Origin: Aquabacterium humicola | Lineage (GTDB): Bacteria; Pseudomonadota; Gammaproteobacteria; Burkholderiales; Burkholderiaceae_C | NCBI RefSeq assembly: GCF_030167915.1 | Contig: NZ_JARGNB010000008.1 | Location: 1 to 64,000, forward strand | Direction: 5' to 3' | Length of the DNA: 64,000 bases | In this document: piece after piece, positions 34,639-45,674 of the stretch | Layout: each line of letters begins with the position of its first letter | How positions within the stretch are numbered: position 1 is the first letter of the stretch | Position numbers and translations under genes: made by a program | Notes under the pieces: generated by a model | The model's database searches: none | Told to the model about the DNA's origin: nothing | What the model saw: the letters and a program-made list of their open reading frames with translations, nothing else

Positions 34639-35343
34639 TCAGGCGACCGCGTTCATGCCCAGCGCCCACTTCAGCTTGTTCCAGCCGCGGCCGTCGAGCA
34701 CCGCGCGCGCGGTGGCCAGCGCGGCCTCGTAGGCCTCGGGCTTGAGCTGGCGCTGCAGCTGCGCGTAGCGCCACGCGCGTTCGATCGGCGTGATCGCCGG
34801 CACCATCCAGCGCAGCAGCAGCGCGCGGTCGGTCATCGTCGTCGCGTCGGCGATGCGCTGCTCGATCTCCAGCAGCTGCTCGTCGCGGTAATGCGACCAC
34901 AGCAGCGGGTTCAGCTCGGTCTCCTCGGCCAGCATGTGGTCGAAGCTGTCGGCGACGAAGCGCACCAGGTGCTGGTACAGGCGCAGCGCGCCGGTGGTGG
35001 TGGGCAGGTTGGCCAGCGCGCGCGCCTCGGCATGCAGCGCGTCCATGGTCTCGATCTGCTCGACGTGCTCGGCGCCGATGGCCTGCGTCGCGCCGGGCTG
35101 GCAGGCCTCGATCGCCGCGTGCACGTACTGGTTCTCGTGGGCCAGGTGCAGCCGCGCCAGCCGCAGCAGGCCGTCGACCTCGTTCAGCGCGGTGGTCAGC
35201 TCGTGGCGGTCGTTGACGTCGAGGCGGCCGATGCGCGCCAGCGTCTCGGTCATGAACAGCCGCAGCGCGCGGTGCGTCGCGGTGTACAGGTCGTAGCGCG
35301 GCATGCGGCGCGAGCCGGGCGGCAGGGTGGCGTTCGGGTCCAT
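34639..35343 (-). CDS. Hemerythrin-like HHE domain protein
   Basis: A 234-residue helical protein with the spacing of hemerythrin-type di-iron ligands: H24 (ATHRAL), H67/H69-E70 (LHLAHENQYVH with H75), H104, H125 and H136-x3-E140/E141 (DHMLAEETELNP). The family binds a di-iron centre for oxygen, nitric oxide or redox sensing. AAGGA lies 10 bases before the ATG. It is in the middle of the transporter locus, which is unusual; it might sense oxygen for an oxygenase-dependent aromatic pathway (pobA is nearby), a speculation from context. Confidence 0.78.
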   Translation of the reverse strand: MDPNATLPPGSRRMPRYDLYTATHRALRLFMTETLARIGRLDVNDRHELTTALNEVDGLLRLARLHLAHENQYVHAAIEACQPGATQAIGAEHVEQIETMDALHAEARALANLPTTTGALRLYQHLVRFVADSFDHMLAEETELNPLLWSHYRDEQLLEIEQRIADATTMTDRALLLRWMVPAITPIERAWRYAQLQRQLKPEAYEAALATARAVLDGRGWNKLKWALGMNAVA

Positions 35344-35475
35344 CGACGTTTGTCCTTCTTGGAAGCCGGACGGGAAGTCCGGCGCATGAAGGCAGTGTCG
35401 GAAAACGAACGCCGGCTCACATCGGCCGAAGGAGCCATCGGCCCTGGCCCAGGGGGCCAGGAGCCGAGGCGAAAG

Positions 35476-36642
35476 TCAGGACTTGCAGCCGCGGCCGGGA
35501 TCGGCGAGCTGCTTGACCGCGACGCCGGTCATCACGTTGTAGGTGCCCTTGACCTCGCGGACGTAGAAGTCCTGCACCGGGTTGCGCGAACTGGAGATCG
35601 CGAACTTGCCGCGCGGGCTGCCGACGATGGTCTTCTGCATCGCGGCCTGCAGCGCGTCGCGCTTGCCGAAGTCCCCCTTCACGGCGGTCAGGCCGGCGCC
35701 CAGCATCTGCGCCGCGTCGTAGCCCTGCACCGCGTAGACGTCGGCATTGGCCTTGTAGGCCAGGGCATAGGCCTTGCGGAAGGCCTCGTTGCGCGGCGTC
35801 TCGATGTTGTCGGCGTAGTGCAGCGCGGTGATCAGCCCTTGCGCCGAGGCGCCCTGCGCTTCCAGCGTGCCGTCGGTCAGGAAGCCGGAGCCGACCAGCG
35901 GGATCGTCTTCTTCAGGCCCGCGGCGTCGTAGTCCTTGACGAACTTGACCGCGCCGCCGCCGGCGAAGAAGGCGAACACGACGTCCGGCTTCTGCGCCGC
36001 GATCTCGGTCAGCAGGGCCTGGAACTCGACGTTCGGGAACGGCAGCGAGAGGTCCTTGATGACCTTGCCGCCGCCCTTCTCGAAGGCCTCGGTGAAGCCC
36101 TTGACCGTCTCGTTGCCGGCGGCGTAGTTCCAGGTGATGGTCATCGCCCGCTTGTAGCCCTTGCCCGCGGCGACCACGCCGGTGGCGTAGCCCGGCTGCC
36201 AGTTCGAGAACGAGCTGCGGAAGATGTTCGGCGCGCACTGCGCGCCGGTGATCGCGTCGGCGCCGGCGTTGGGCACGATCAGGAGCGTATTGCTCTCCTT
36301 GGCCGCGCGGGCCATCGCCAGCGCGACGCCGGAATGCACGGTGCCGACGATCACGTCGACCGCATCGCGCTTGATCAGCTTGTTGACGTTGTCGGTGGCC
36401 TTGGACGGATCGGACTCGTCGTCGACCTTGAAGTACTGGATCTCGCGCCCGCCGAGCTTGCCGCCCTGCTCGTTGACGTGGAGCTTGAAGCCGTTCTCGA
36501 TCGCGTTGCCCAAGGCGGCGAAGGTGCCGGTGTAGGGCAGCATCAGGCCGACCTTCAGCGGTGCTTGCGGCGCCTGGGCGTGGGTGGCGACCGTGGCGAC
36601 CGCTGCGATGGCGGCGAGGGTGAGCTTCAGCATGCGTCCCAT
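35476..36642 (-). CDS. ABC transporter substrate-binding protein (LivJ/LivK family)
   Basis: A 388-residue periplasmic binding protein, type 1 fold, with a signal peptide (residues 1-23, ending THA). It has the family opening LKVGLMLPYTGTFAALGNAIENGFKLHV and further conserved blocks VDVIVGTVHSGVAL and VYAVQGYDAAQMLGAGL. GGAG precedes the ATG. It presumably feeds livHMGF encoded 2.2 kb downstream. Direct proximity to pobA suggests aromatic acids such as 4-hydroxybenzoate rather than leucine as ligand, as seen for several HAAT transporters; this cannot be proven from sequence. Confidence 0.9.
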   Translation of the reverse strand: MGRMLKLTLAAIAAVATVATHAQAPQAPLKVGLMLPYTGTFAALGNAIENGFKLHVNEQGGKLGGREIQYFKVDDESDPSKATDNVNKLIKRDAVDVIVGTVHSGVALAMARAAKESNTLLIVPNAGADAITGAQCAPNIFRSSFSNWQPGYATGVVAAGKGYKRAMTITWNYAAGNETVKGFTEAFEKGGGKVIKDLSLPFPNVEFQALLTEIAAQKPDVVFAFFAGGGAVKFVKDYDAAGLKKTIPLVGSGFLTDGTLEAQGASAQGLITALHYADNIETPRNEAFRKAYALAYKANADVYAVQGYDAAQMLGAGLTAVKGDFGKRDALQAAMQKTIVGSPRGKFAISSSRNPVQDFYVREVKGTYNVMTGVAVKQLADPGRGCKS

Positions 36643-36730
36643 GACGTGTCTCCGTTCTCTTCTGGTGGATGGAAGGAACGGCGATGATGCCGCAGGCGGC
36701 CGCCTGCCGGCCGACCGGCCGGCTTTCGGT

Positions 36731-38904
<2,174 letters not shown>

Positions 38905-38911
38905 GAATCCG

Positions 38912-39310
38912 TCAGAGCAGCGCGCGGCCGATCATCAGCATGCCGACCACGGCCGCCGCCCACGCGCCGGTGCGCAGGAACTTCACGCCGGCCCAGTACA
39001 GCGGCGCGTAGACGACGCGGGCCCAGAAGAACAGCATCGCGCCGGTCGTCACGCCGCTGTCCGCCCCCTTGCCGGCGGCCTGCGCGGTGAGCACCAGCAG
39101 GCCGAAGAACTGCAGGTTCTCCAGCATGTTCTTCGCCGCGCGGTCCATGCGCCCGGCCAGCGCGCTGGCATCGCCCAGGTCGTCGCGGTTGCCGAAGGCC
39201 TTCAGCAGGCCGGCGGAGGTCCAGCTCTCGGCGCGCACCAGGCTGGCGATGAGCACCATCAGCCAGCACAGCACGATGCTCCAGACGAGGTAGCTCAGCG
39301 CGGGGGTCAT
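38912..39310 (-). CDS. MAPEG family membrane protein
   Basis: A 132-residue four-helix membrane protein of the MAPEG family (membrane-associated proteins in eicosanoid and glutathione metabolism). The conserved central block RMDRAAKNMLENLQFFGLLVL (residues 53-73) contains the R-x-x-x-N-x-x-E signature, followed by WARVVYAPLYWAGV. Bacterial members may have glutathione-transferase or peroxidase activity, or none. It has no obvious functional link to its neighbours; it is convergent with pobR, 7 bases apart. Confidence 0.85.
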   Translation of the reverse strand: MTPALSYLVWSIVLCWLMVLIASLVRAESWTSAGLLKAFGNRDDLGDASALAGRMDRAAKNMLENLQFFGLLVLTAQAAGKGADSGVTTGAMLFFWARVVYAPLYWAGVKFLRTGAWAAAVVGMLMIGRALL

Positions 39311-39371
39311 CGGTCTCCTCCAGGTTCTCGCGCCGCTTCGGGCGGCCGGCGGCCGCCGCCGGCCAGGCGCT

Positions 39372-40589
39372 TCAGACGCGTTCGAGCAGCAGCGCGATGC
39401 CCTGGCCGACGCCGATGCACATCGTGCACAGCGCGTAGCGACCCCCTCGGCCACCGTTCATCCGGTGCAGCTGGTTCACGGCCGTGATCGCCAGCCGCGC
39501 GCCGCTGGCGCCCAGCGGGTGGCCGAGCGCGATGGCGCCGCCGTTGGGGTTCACGCGGGGGTCGTCGTCCTGCAGCCCCAGTTGCCGCAGCACAGCGAGG
39601 CCCTGCGCGGCGAAGGCTTCGTTGAGCTCGATGACGTCGAGCTGGTCGATGCCGATGCCGGTCTGCTCGAGCAGCTTCTTCGTCGCCGGTGCCGGGCCGA
39701 TGCCCATGATGCGCGGGGCGACGCCCGCGGTGGCCATCGCGACGACGCGGGCCCGCGGCGTCAGCCCATGGCGTGCCGCGGCGGCTTCGCTGGCCACCAG
39801 CAGCGCGCAGCTGCCGTCGTTGACGCCGGACGCGTTGCCGGCGGTCACCGAGCCATCGGGCCTGACGACGCCCTTGAGCTTCGCCAGCGCCTCCAGCGAG
39901 GTCTCGCGCGGGTGCTCGTCCTGCTTCACGACCACCGGGTCGCCCTTCTTCTGCGGGATCGTGACGGGCACGATCTCGGCATCGAAGAAGCCGGACTTCT
40001 GCGCGGCCACGGCCTTCAGCTGCGAGGCCAGCGCCATGCGGTCCTGCGCATCGCGCTGAATGCCGAAGTCGGCGGCCACGTTCTCGGCCGTTTCGGGCAT
40101 CGAGTCGACGCCGTACTGCTCCTTCATCAGCTTGTTGACGAAGCGCCAGCCGATGGTGGTGTCGTAGACCGCGTTGCTGCGGCTGAAGGCGCTGTCGGCC
40201 TTCGGCATCACGAAGGGCGCGCGGCTCATGCTCTCGACGCCGCCGGCGATCATCAGCTGCGCCTCGCCGGCCCTGATCGCCCGCGCGGCAGTGCCCAGCG
40301 CGTCGAGCCCCGAGCCGCACAGGCGGTTGATCGTCGCGCCCGGCACCGACGGCGGCAGCCCGGCCAGCAGCGCGGCCATGCGCGCGACGTTGCGGTTGTC
40401 CTCGCCCGCCTGGTTGGCGCAGCCGTAGAGCACGTCGTCGACGGCCGCCCAGTCGAGCTTCGGATGGCGCGCCATCAGGGCGCGCAGGGGGATGGCGCCC
40501 AGGTCATCGGTGCGCACCGATGACAGCGCGCCGCCGTAGCGGCCGAAGGGCGTGCGGGCGCCGTCGCAGATGAAGGCAGCAGGGGTCAT
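39372..40589 (-). CDS. Acetyl-CoA C-acyltransferase (PcaF-like thiolase)
   Basis: A 405-residue degradative thiolase. The nucleophile is C91 (NRLCGSGLDAL), with the C-terminal His motif GHPLGASGAR and second Cys CTMCIGVGQG. Length and the N-terminal ICDGARTPFGRYGGALSSVRTDDLGAIPLRAL are typical of 3-oxoadipyl-CoA thiolase (PcaF/PaaJ), which ends the beta-ketoadipate or phenylacetate pathway with acetyl-CoA and succinyl-CoA. Its place 1.5 kb from pobA fits aromatic catabolism, although other pca genes are not in the window. A general acetyl-CoA acetyltransferase is the alternative. Confidence 0.85.
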   Translation of the reverse strand: MTPAAFICDGARTPFGRYGGALSSVRTDDLGAIPLRALMARHPKLDWAAVDDVLYGCANQAGEDNRNVARMAALLAGLPPSVPGATINRLCGSGLDALGTAARAIRAGEAQLMIAGGVESMSRAPFVMPKADSAFSRSNAVYDTTIGWRFVNKLMKEQYGVDSMPETAENVAADFGIQRDAQDRMALASQLKAVAAQKSGFFDAEIVPVTIPQKKGDPVVVKQDEHPRETSLEALAKLKGVVRPDGSVTAGNASGVNDGSCALLVASEAAAARHGLTPRARVVAMATAGVAPRIMGIGPAPATKKLLEQTGIGIDQLDVIELNEAFAAQGLAVLRQLGLQDDDPRVNPNGGAIALGHPLGASGARLAITAVNQLHRMNGGRGGRYALCTMCIGVGQGIALLLERV

Positions 40590-40642
40590 GGCATCGACTC
40601 CGGGGTCCGCGCCGGCGCGCGGCGAGCAGTGAAGCACTTCAC

Positions 40643-40656
40643 GAATCAAACGATTC
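40643..40656. promoter_or_regulatory. Inverted repeat upstream of the thiolase gene
   Basis: GAATC-AAAC-GATTC forms 5-bp arms. On the minus strand TAGAAT at 40658-40653 overlaps it and may be the thiolase -10 box, giving a leader of about 57 nt. Confidence 0.35.
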
Positions 40657-40706
40657 TAGGAGTCGATCCGGCACGGCGGCTGTCGCCTGGGCGCGCTTCG
40701 TTTCAA

Positions 40707-40750
40707 GTTTTCCACCCCCGCTGCCGAAGTTGATCCTGAGCGGGGAAAAC
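40707..40750 (+). other. Long interrupted hairpin in the HD-GYP upstream region
   Basis: The arms GTTTT..CCCCGCT (40707-40722, with CCAC bulged) and AGCGGGGAAAAC (40739-40750) pair over 12 bases around a 16-nt loop. No T-tract follows on either strand. It lies 79 bases before the HD-GYP start and could be an mRNA leader structure or a protein-binding site. Confidence 0.45.
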
Positions 40751-40828
40751 CCGCAGCGTGAGTTCTTCGGGGGGCGGCCGTATCCAAGTCGCCCGGGGAG
40801 CGGCTCTCCAAGACTGGAAACTGCGACC

Positions 40829-42175
40829 ATGTCGGCGACCATCGATATCGACAATCTGCGCGTAGGGATGTTCATCCACCTGGACCTCGGGTGGTGGGCG
40901 CATCCGTTCGCGCTGTCGAGCTTCCTGCTGACCTCGCCGGAGCAGATCGCGACGATCCGCGGGCTGGGCCTGAAGCGGCTGCGCTGGAGCCCGGAGAAGA
41001 GCAAGCTGCCGGAGGCGGCGGCCTTCCAGACGTCGACGCTGACGCCCGGCACCCCGTCGGAGCTGCAGGAGGCGGTCGCCGCGGCCGATGCCGCTGCCGC
41101 TGCCGCCGCGGAAGCCGCCGCGAAGACCGAAGCCGCGCGCCGCCGGGCCGCGCTGGCCGCGCAGCGCGAGGCCGACCGCATCTGTGCCGAGCAGTACGCC
41201 GAAGCCGGCCAGGCCTGGAAGATCGCGAGCGACCAGGTGCAGTCGCTGCCGCAGGCCGCGCGCGAGACCGGCGAGGCGCTGACGCGCGCGCTGCTGGACA
41301 AGATGATGATCGAGGGCGAGCTGTGCATTCGCGTGCTCGCCGACGCCGGTGGCGACCGCAACGGCGCACACGCGCTGAACGTCGCGGTGATCTCGCTGCT
41401 GATGGGCCGCGTCTTCGGCTTCAGCGAGGCCGAGATGATGGACCTGGGGCTGGGCGCGCTGATGCACGACATCGGCAAGCTCGAGATCCCCGAGCGTCTG
41501 CGCCTGCCCGACGGCCTGTTCACCGCGGCCGAGAACAACCAGTACCGCGAGCACGTGGCGCACGGCATCGCGCACGGCCAGCGCATGGGCCTGTCGCCCG
41601 GCGCGATGTCGGTGATCGCGCAGCACCACGAGATGGCCGACGGCTCCGGCTTCCCCGCCCGGCTGAACGGCGACCGCATGAACGCGCCGGCGCGCATCGT
41701 CGCGCTGGTCAACCGCTACGACAACCTCTGCAACCCGGCGGTCGCTTCGCACGCGCTGACGCCGCACGAGGCCCTGTCGCTGATCTTCGCGCAGGCGAAG
41801 TCCAAGTTCGACGCGACGATGCTCAACGCCTTCATCCGCATGATGGGCGTCTACCCGCCGGGCTCGATGGTGCAGCTGACCGACGACCGCTACGCGACGG
41901 TGGTCAGCGTCAACAGCTCGCGGCCGCTGAAGCCCCGCGTGCTGGTCTGCGATGCGGCGGTGCCGGTGGACGAGGCGCTGCTGCTGAACCTCGAGGAGGT
42001 CACCGACCTCGGCATCCGGCGCAGCCTGAAGCCCTCGCAGCTGCCGGTGGCGGTGCAGAACTACCTGGCGCCGCGCCAGCGTGTCGTCTACTTCTTCGAA
42101 CCGGCGCTCACCGGCGTGGTCGCCGCGCCGGCGGGGCCTTCCGGGACGACCACCCGCGAGGAACTCGCTGCGTGA
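40829..42175 (+). CDS. HD-GYP domain cyclic-di-GMP phosphodiesterase with DUF3391
   Basis: A 448-residue protein. The N-terminal DUF3391 domain (about 3-70) is followed by an Ala-rich predicted coiled coil (80-125) and an HD-GYP domain (about 150-350). Metal ligands H213-D214 (LMHDIGKLEIPERL) and H266-H267-E268 are intact; the GYP triad reads GFP (274-276), a Tyr-to-Phe change. HD-GYP proteins hydrolyse c-di-GMP to pGpG/GMP. A short beta-rich C-terminal part follows. Its TGA overlaps the GTG of the PAS-GGDEF-EAL gene, so the two are co-expressed and could act in sequence on the same messenger. Confidence 0.9.
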   Translation: MSATIDIDNLRVGMFIHLDLGWWAHPFALSSFLLTSPEQIATIRGLGLKRLRWSPEKSKLPEAAAFQTSTLTPGTPSELQEAVAAADAAAAAAAEAAAKTEAARRRAALAAQREADRICAEQYAEAGQAWKIASDQVQSLPQAARETGEALTRALLDKMMIEGELCIRVLADAGGDRNGAHALNVAVISLLMGRVFGFSEAEMMDLGLGALMHDIGKLEIPERLRLPDGLFTAAENNQYREHVAHGIAHGQRMGLSPGAMSVIAQHHEMADGSGFPARLNGDRMNAPARIVALVNRYDNLCNPAVASHALTPHEALSLIFAQAKSKFDATMLNAFIRMMGVYPPGSMVQLTDDRYATVVSVNSSRPLKPRVLVCDAAVPVDEALLLNLEEVTDLGIRRSLKPSQLPVAVQNYLAPRQRVVYFFEPALTGVVAAPAGPSGTTTREELAA

Positions 42176-44256
42176 GCGTGCCGGTGAATCTGCTGTCTGC
42201 CTGGGCGCAGACGATCGATGCGCTGGGCGATGCCGCGTGGCTCGTCGATGGCGCATCGGCGCACGTGCTGGCGGCCAATGCCGCGGCGGTCGAGCTGCTC
42301 GGCCTGCCGCTGGAGCGGCTGCTCGGCTGCAATGCCGCCCACCTGATCGCGACGCCCGAGGACCTGGCGTTCTGGGACGAGGTGCGGGCCGGCCACGACC
42401 AGTGGCTGCAGTCGGACACCGTACTGGTGCATGCCAGCGGCCGGCTGGTGAAGGTCAGCCGCCGCGTGCGGCTGCTGGACCCCGCGCAGCGCTGCTTTCT
42501 TGTCACCGTGCAGGACCGCACCGAAGCGCAGCGACGCTGCGACGAGCGCGAGTCGCTGGTCGCCGAGCTGCGCGCGACGCTCGAATCCACCGGCGACGGC
42601 ATCCTGGTCACCGACCTGGCCGGCCGCATCACCGCCTTCAACCGCCGCTTCGCGCAGCTGTGGGGGGTGCCCGAGGAACTGCTGACGCAGCGCAACGACG
42701 AGGCGGTCTACGACTGGATGCGCCGCAGCGTGCGCGAGCCCGAGGCCTACCAGCGCCGCCTGGCGGTGATCCAGGAAGCGACGCTGATGCAGGCCCACGA
42801 GCGCATCGAGCTGCTGTCGGGCCGCGTGCTCGAACGGGTCACGCAGCCGCAGTCCTGCCACGGCCGGCCGAACGGCCGCGTCTGGGCGTTCCGCGACCGC
42901 ACCGAGCTGGAAACCGCCAGCCAGCGCATCAATACACTGTCGACGACCGATGGACTCACGGGCCTGTTCAACCGGCGCCAGCTGGGCGAGACGCTGGCCG
43001 AATCGATGCGCCAGGCGCACCGCGCCAGCGGCACGCTGGCGCTGCTGATCCTCGACCTCGACCGCTTCAAGCAGATCAACGACAGCCTCGGCCACGAGAT
43101 CGGCGACCGCGTGCTGCTGGACACCGCCGAGCGCCTGAAGAGCTGCCTGCGCCAGGGCGACTTCGTCGCGCGCATCGGCGGCGACCAGTTCGCGCTGGTG
43201 GTGCAGCGGGTCGACCACCGCGGCGCCGAAGCCGCCGCGCAGCGTGTGCTGGAGGCGATCTCGCGCCCCTGTTCGGTCGACGGGCTGCAGTTCACGATGA
43301 CCTGCTCGGTCGGCGTCGCGCTGTTCCCCACCGACGGCGAGGACGGCGACGAACTGGTGCGCCATGCCGAGACCGCGATGCAGCGCGCCAAGCAGGGCGG
43401 CCGCGCGGGCTTCCGCTTCCACCAGCCGCACCACGATGCCGACCTGCGCCAGCGCATGCGCCTGGACCATGCGATGCGGCAGGCGCTGGCCTCGAACCGC
43501 TTCCGGCTGAAGTACCAGCCGCAGCTGGACCTGCGCTCGGGCGCCGTGATCGGCGCCGAGGCGCTGATCCGCTGGCGCGATCCGGAGCTCGGCGAGGTGT
43601 CGCCGGGCGAATTCATCCCGGTTGCCGAGGACACCGGCTTCATCGTCGCGATCGGCGACTGGGTGCTGCAGCAGGCGGTGCGCCAGGCCGCACGCTGGCG
43701 CAACGAAGGCCTGGTGATGCCGGTGTCGGTGAACGTCTCGGCGCTGCAGTTCCAGCAGGCCGACTTCATCGACCGCGTGGCCGCGGTGCTGTCCGACAAC
43801 GAGCTGCCCGGCTCGCTGCTCGAGCTGGAGCTGACCGAATCGATCCTGGTGCACGACGCCGATGAGGCGCTGGCGCGCCTGTCGCAGCTGTCGCAGCTGG
43901 GCGTGCGGCTGGCGATCGACGACTTCGGCACCGGCTACTCGAGCCTGTCGTACCTGAAGCGCTTCCCGATCGAGCGGTTGAAGATCGACCGCAGCTTCAT
44001 CGAGGGCATTCCGCAGAACGACAGCGATGCCGGCATCGTGCGCGCGATCGTGCAGATGTCGGCCGCGCTGGGCATGAAGGTCATCGCCGAGGGTGTCGAG
44101 ACCGAGCCGCAGCGCAACTTCCTCGTCGAGGTCGGCTGCGACCAGTTCCAGGGCTTCCTCTACGCGCCGGCGCTCGATGCGCTGAGCTTCGACGAGCGCG
44201 TGCGCGGCCGGCCGCGCGGCGGCGCCAAGCCGCAGCTGAGCCTGGTCGCGCGCTAG
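42172..44256 (+). CDS. PAS-PAS-GGDEF-EAL cyclic-di-GMP protein
   Basis: A 694-residue soluble signalling protein: PAS 1 (about 13-118), PAS 2 (about 132-245), GGDEF (about 252-420) and EAL (about 430-680). The cyclase signature is GGDQF (336-340); Glu-to-Gln may reduce catalysis but keep GTP binding. The phosphodiesterase site has E463-A464-L465, NVSALQFQQADF, ELTESILV, DDFGTGYSSLSYLKRFP and AEGVETEPQ, all expected of an active EAL. The GTG start overlaps the HD-GYP stop by 4 bases. Net effect is probably c-di-GMP degradation. Confidence 0.92.
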   Translation: MSVPVNLLSAWAQTIDALGDAAWLVDGASAHVLAANAAAVELLGLPLERLLGCNAAHLIATPEDLAFWDEVRAGHDQWLQSDTVLVHASGRLVKVSRRVRLLDPAQRCFLVTVQDRTEAQRRCDERESLVAELRATLESTGDGILVTDLAGRITAFNRRFAQLWGVPEELLTQRNDEAVYDWMRRSVREPEAYQRRLAVIQEATLMQAHERIELLSGRVLERVTQPQSCHGRPNGRVWAFRDRTELETASQRINTLSTTDGLTGLFNRRQLGETLAESMRQAHRASGTLALLILDLDRFKQINDSLGHEIGDRVLLDTAERLKSCLRQGDFVARIGGDQFALVVQRVDHRGAEAAAQRVLEAISRPCSVDGLQFTMTCSVGVALFPTDGEDGDELVRHAETAMQRAKQGGRAGFRFHQPHHDADLRQRMRLDHAMRQALASNRFRLKYQPQLDLRSGAVIGAEALIRWRDPELGEVSPGEFIPVAEDTGFIVAIGDWVLQQAVRQAARWRNEGLVMPVSVNVSALQFQQADFIDRVAAVLSDNELPGSLLELELTESILVHDADEALARLSQLSQLGVRLAIDDFGTGYSSLSYLKRFPIERLKIDRSFIEGIPQNDSDAGIVRAIVQMSAALGMKVIAEGVETEPQRNFLVEVGCDQFQGFLYAPALDALSFDERVRGRPRGGAKPQLSLVAR

Positions 44257-44305
44257 GGCCTGCCAGCGGGCGGCGCGGACCCTCCCATAGCGTTAACAGG
44301 CCCTA
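44254..44305. repeat. Inverted repeat spanning the GGDEF-EAL stop codon
   Basis: TAGGGCCTG (44254-44262, beginning with the stop codon) pairs with CAGGCCCTA (44297-44305) over 9 bases around 34 nt. No T-tract follows. Possible 3'-end structure or half of a dispersed element. Confidence 0.5.
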
Positions 44306-44358
44306 GATCCAGGTCAAGGCGGGCGCGCCGCTTGCCGGGCGCGCGGTTTGCTGTCGCC

Positions 44359-44388
44359 TTGACGAGGCCCGGCGAATTTTCCTAGAGT
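44359..44388 (+). promoter_or_regulatory. Promoter of the CFA synthase operon
   Basis: TTGACG (44359-44364), 18-bp spacer, TAGAGT (44383-44388). The expected start point, near 44395, gives a leader of about 25 nt to the ATG at 44421. Confidence 0.55.
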
Positions 44389-44420
44389 CGACCGGACCAC
44401 CACGGCTGCGTCCGACCGCC

Positions 44421-45674
44421 ATGCCCGCTCTGGAAGCCATCGTCCGCGACAAGTTCGACGCGCTGGGCGCGCCGGCCGCCCTGGTGCTGCCCGGCGGGCA
44501 GCGCGTCGGCAGCGCCGACGCGCGCGTCGTCATCCGTCTCAACGACATGCGCTCGCTGGCGCACGTCGCCGCCGGCCAGGTCGGCAAGCTGGCCGAGGAC
44601 TACGTCGAGGGCCGCGCGGATTTCGACGGCAGCATGCGCGACCTGATGAGCGCGGTGACCGGGCTGGTCGGCGGCGACCCGACCCGCGGCGTCGAGCACG
44701 GGCCGTGGCGCTGGTGGCGCGAGCTGATGCGCCGCGGCAAGTCGCTGGCGCGGCACAGCGCCGAGGCCGATGCGCGGCAGGTCGAGTTCCACTACGACGT
44801 CTCGGACGACTTCTACGCGCTGTGGCTCGATCCGCGCCGCGTCTACTCCTGCGCCTACTACGCCGAGCCGACGATGACGCTGGCGAACGCGCAGGAGGCC
44901 AAGCTCGACCACATCTGCCGCAAGCTGATGCTGCGCGAGGGCGAACGTTTCCTCGATGTGGGCGCCGGCTGGGGCGGGCTGCTGCTGTGGGCGGCCGAGC
45001 ACTATGGCGTGCAGGCGACCGGCATCACGCTGTCGCGCAACCAGCATGCGCACGTCACCCGGCTGATCGCCGAGCGCGGGCTGAGCGGGCGCGTGAAGAT
45101 GGAGCTGCTCGACTACCGCGCGCTGCCCGAGCACGAGCCCTGGGACAAGATCGCCTCGGTCGGCATGTTCGAGCACGTCGGCCGGGCGCTGCTGCCGACC
45201 TACTTCGACAAGCTGCTGCGGCTGCTGAAACCCGGCGGCCTGCTGATGAACCACGGCATCACCGCCGGCGGCACGAGCAACCACCAGCTCGGCGCCGGCA
45301 TGGGCAACTTCATCGAGCGCTACATCTTCCCGGGCGGCGAGCTGCTGCACCTGTCGCACGTGCTGCGCGAGCTGTCCGAGGCCGGGCTCGAGGCGCTGGA
45401 CGTCGAGAACCTGCGGCCGCACTACGCACGCACGCTGTGGGCCTGGTCGGACGGGCTGGAGTCGCAGCTCGGCCATGCGCGCGAGATCACCAGCGAGCGC
45501 GTGGTGCGGGCATACCGCCTGTACCTGGCCGGCAGCGCGATGGCCTTCGAGCAGGGCTGGATCACGCTGCACCAGATCCTCGCGTCGCGGCCGAGCGGCG
45601 CGTTGTCGGACGGCCCGATGCGCGGAGCACAATCGGTCTATCCCTTCCAACGCGGCTACGTGTACCGGCGATGA
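44421..45674 (+). CDS. Cyclopropane-fatty-acyl-phospholipid synthase family
   Basis: A 417-residue SAM-dependent enzyme that adds a methylene bridge to unsaturated fatty-acyl chains of membrane phospholipids. Typical blocks are FHYDVSDDFYALWLD (123-137), YSCAYY (142-147), the SAM motif FLDVGAGWGG (177-186) and a C-terminal FIERYIFPGGELLHLS. The N-terminal sterol-carrier-like part is present but divergent. Its stop overlaps the start of the DUF1840 gene (ATGA). Related methyltransferases of the same fold (for example UfaA-type) cannot be excluded. Confidence 0.92.
   Translation: MPALEAIVRDKFDALGAPAALVLPGGQRVGSADARVVIRLNDMRSLAHVAAGQVGKLAEDYVEGRADFDGSMRDLMSAVTGLVGGDPTRGVEHGPWRWWRELMRRGKSLARHSAEADARQVEFHYDVSDDFYALWLDPRRVYSCAYYAEPTMTLANAQEAKLDHICRKLMLREGERFLDVGAGWGGLLLWAAEHYGVQATGITLSRNQHAHVTRLIAERGLSGRVKMELLDYRALPEHEPWDKIASVGMFEHVGRALLPTYFDKLLRLLKPGGLLMNHGITAGGTSNHQLGAGMGNFIERYIFPGGELLHLSHVLRELSEAGLEALDVENLRPHYARTLWAWSDGLESQLGHAREITSERVVRAYRLYLAGSAMAFEQGWITLHQILASRPSGALSDGPMRGAQSVYPFQRGYVYRR

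Noticed and set aside
36706-36723. Hairpin GCCGGCC-GACC-GGCCGGC between pobA and the binding-protein gene as a terminator
   Set aside because: A 7-bp GC stem with no T-tract in the direction of pobA transcription; such palindromes are frequent by chance at this GC content.
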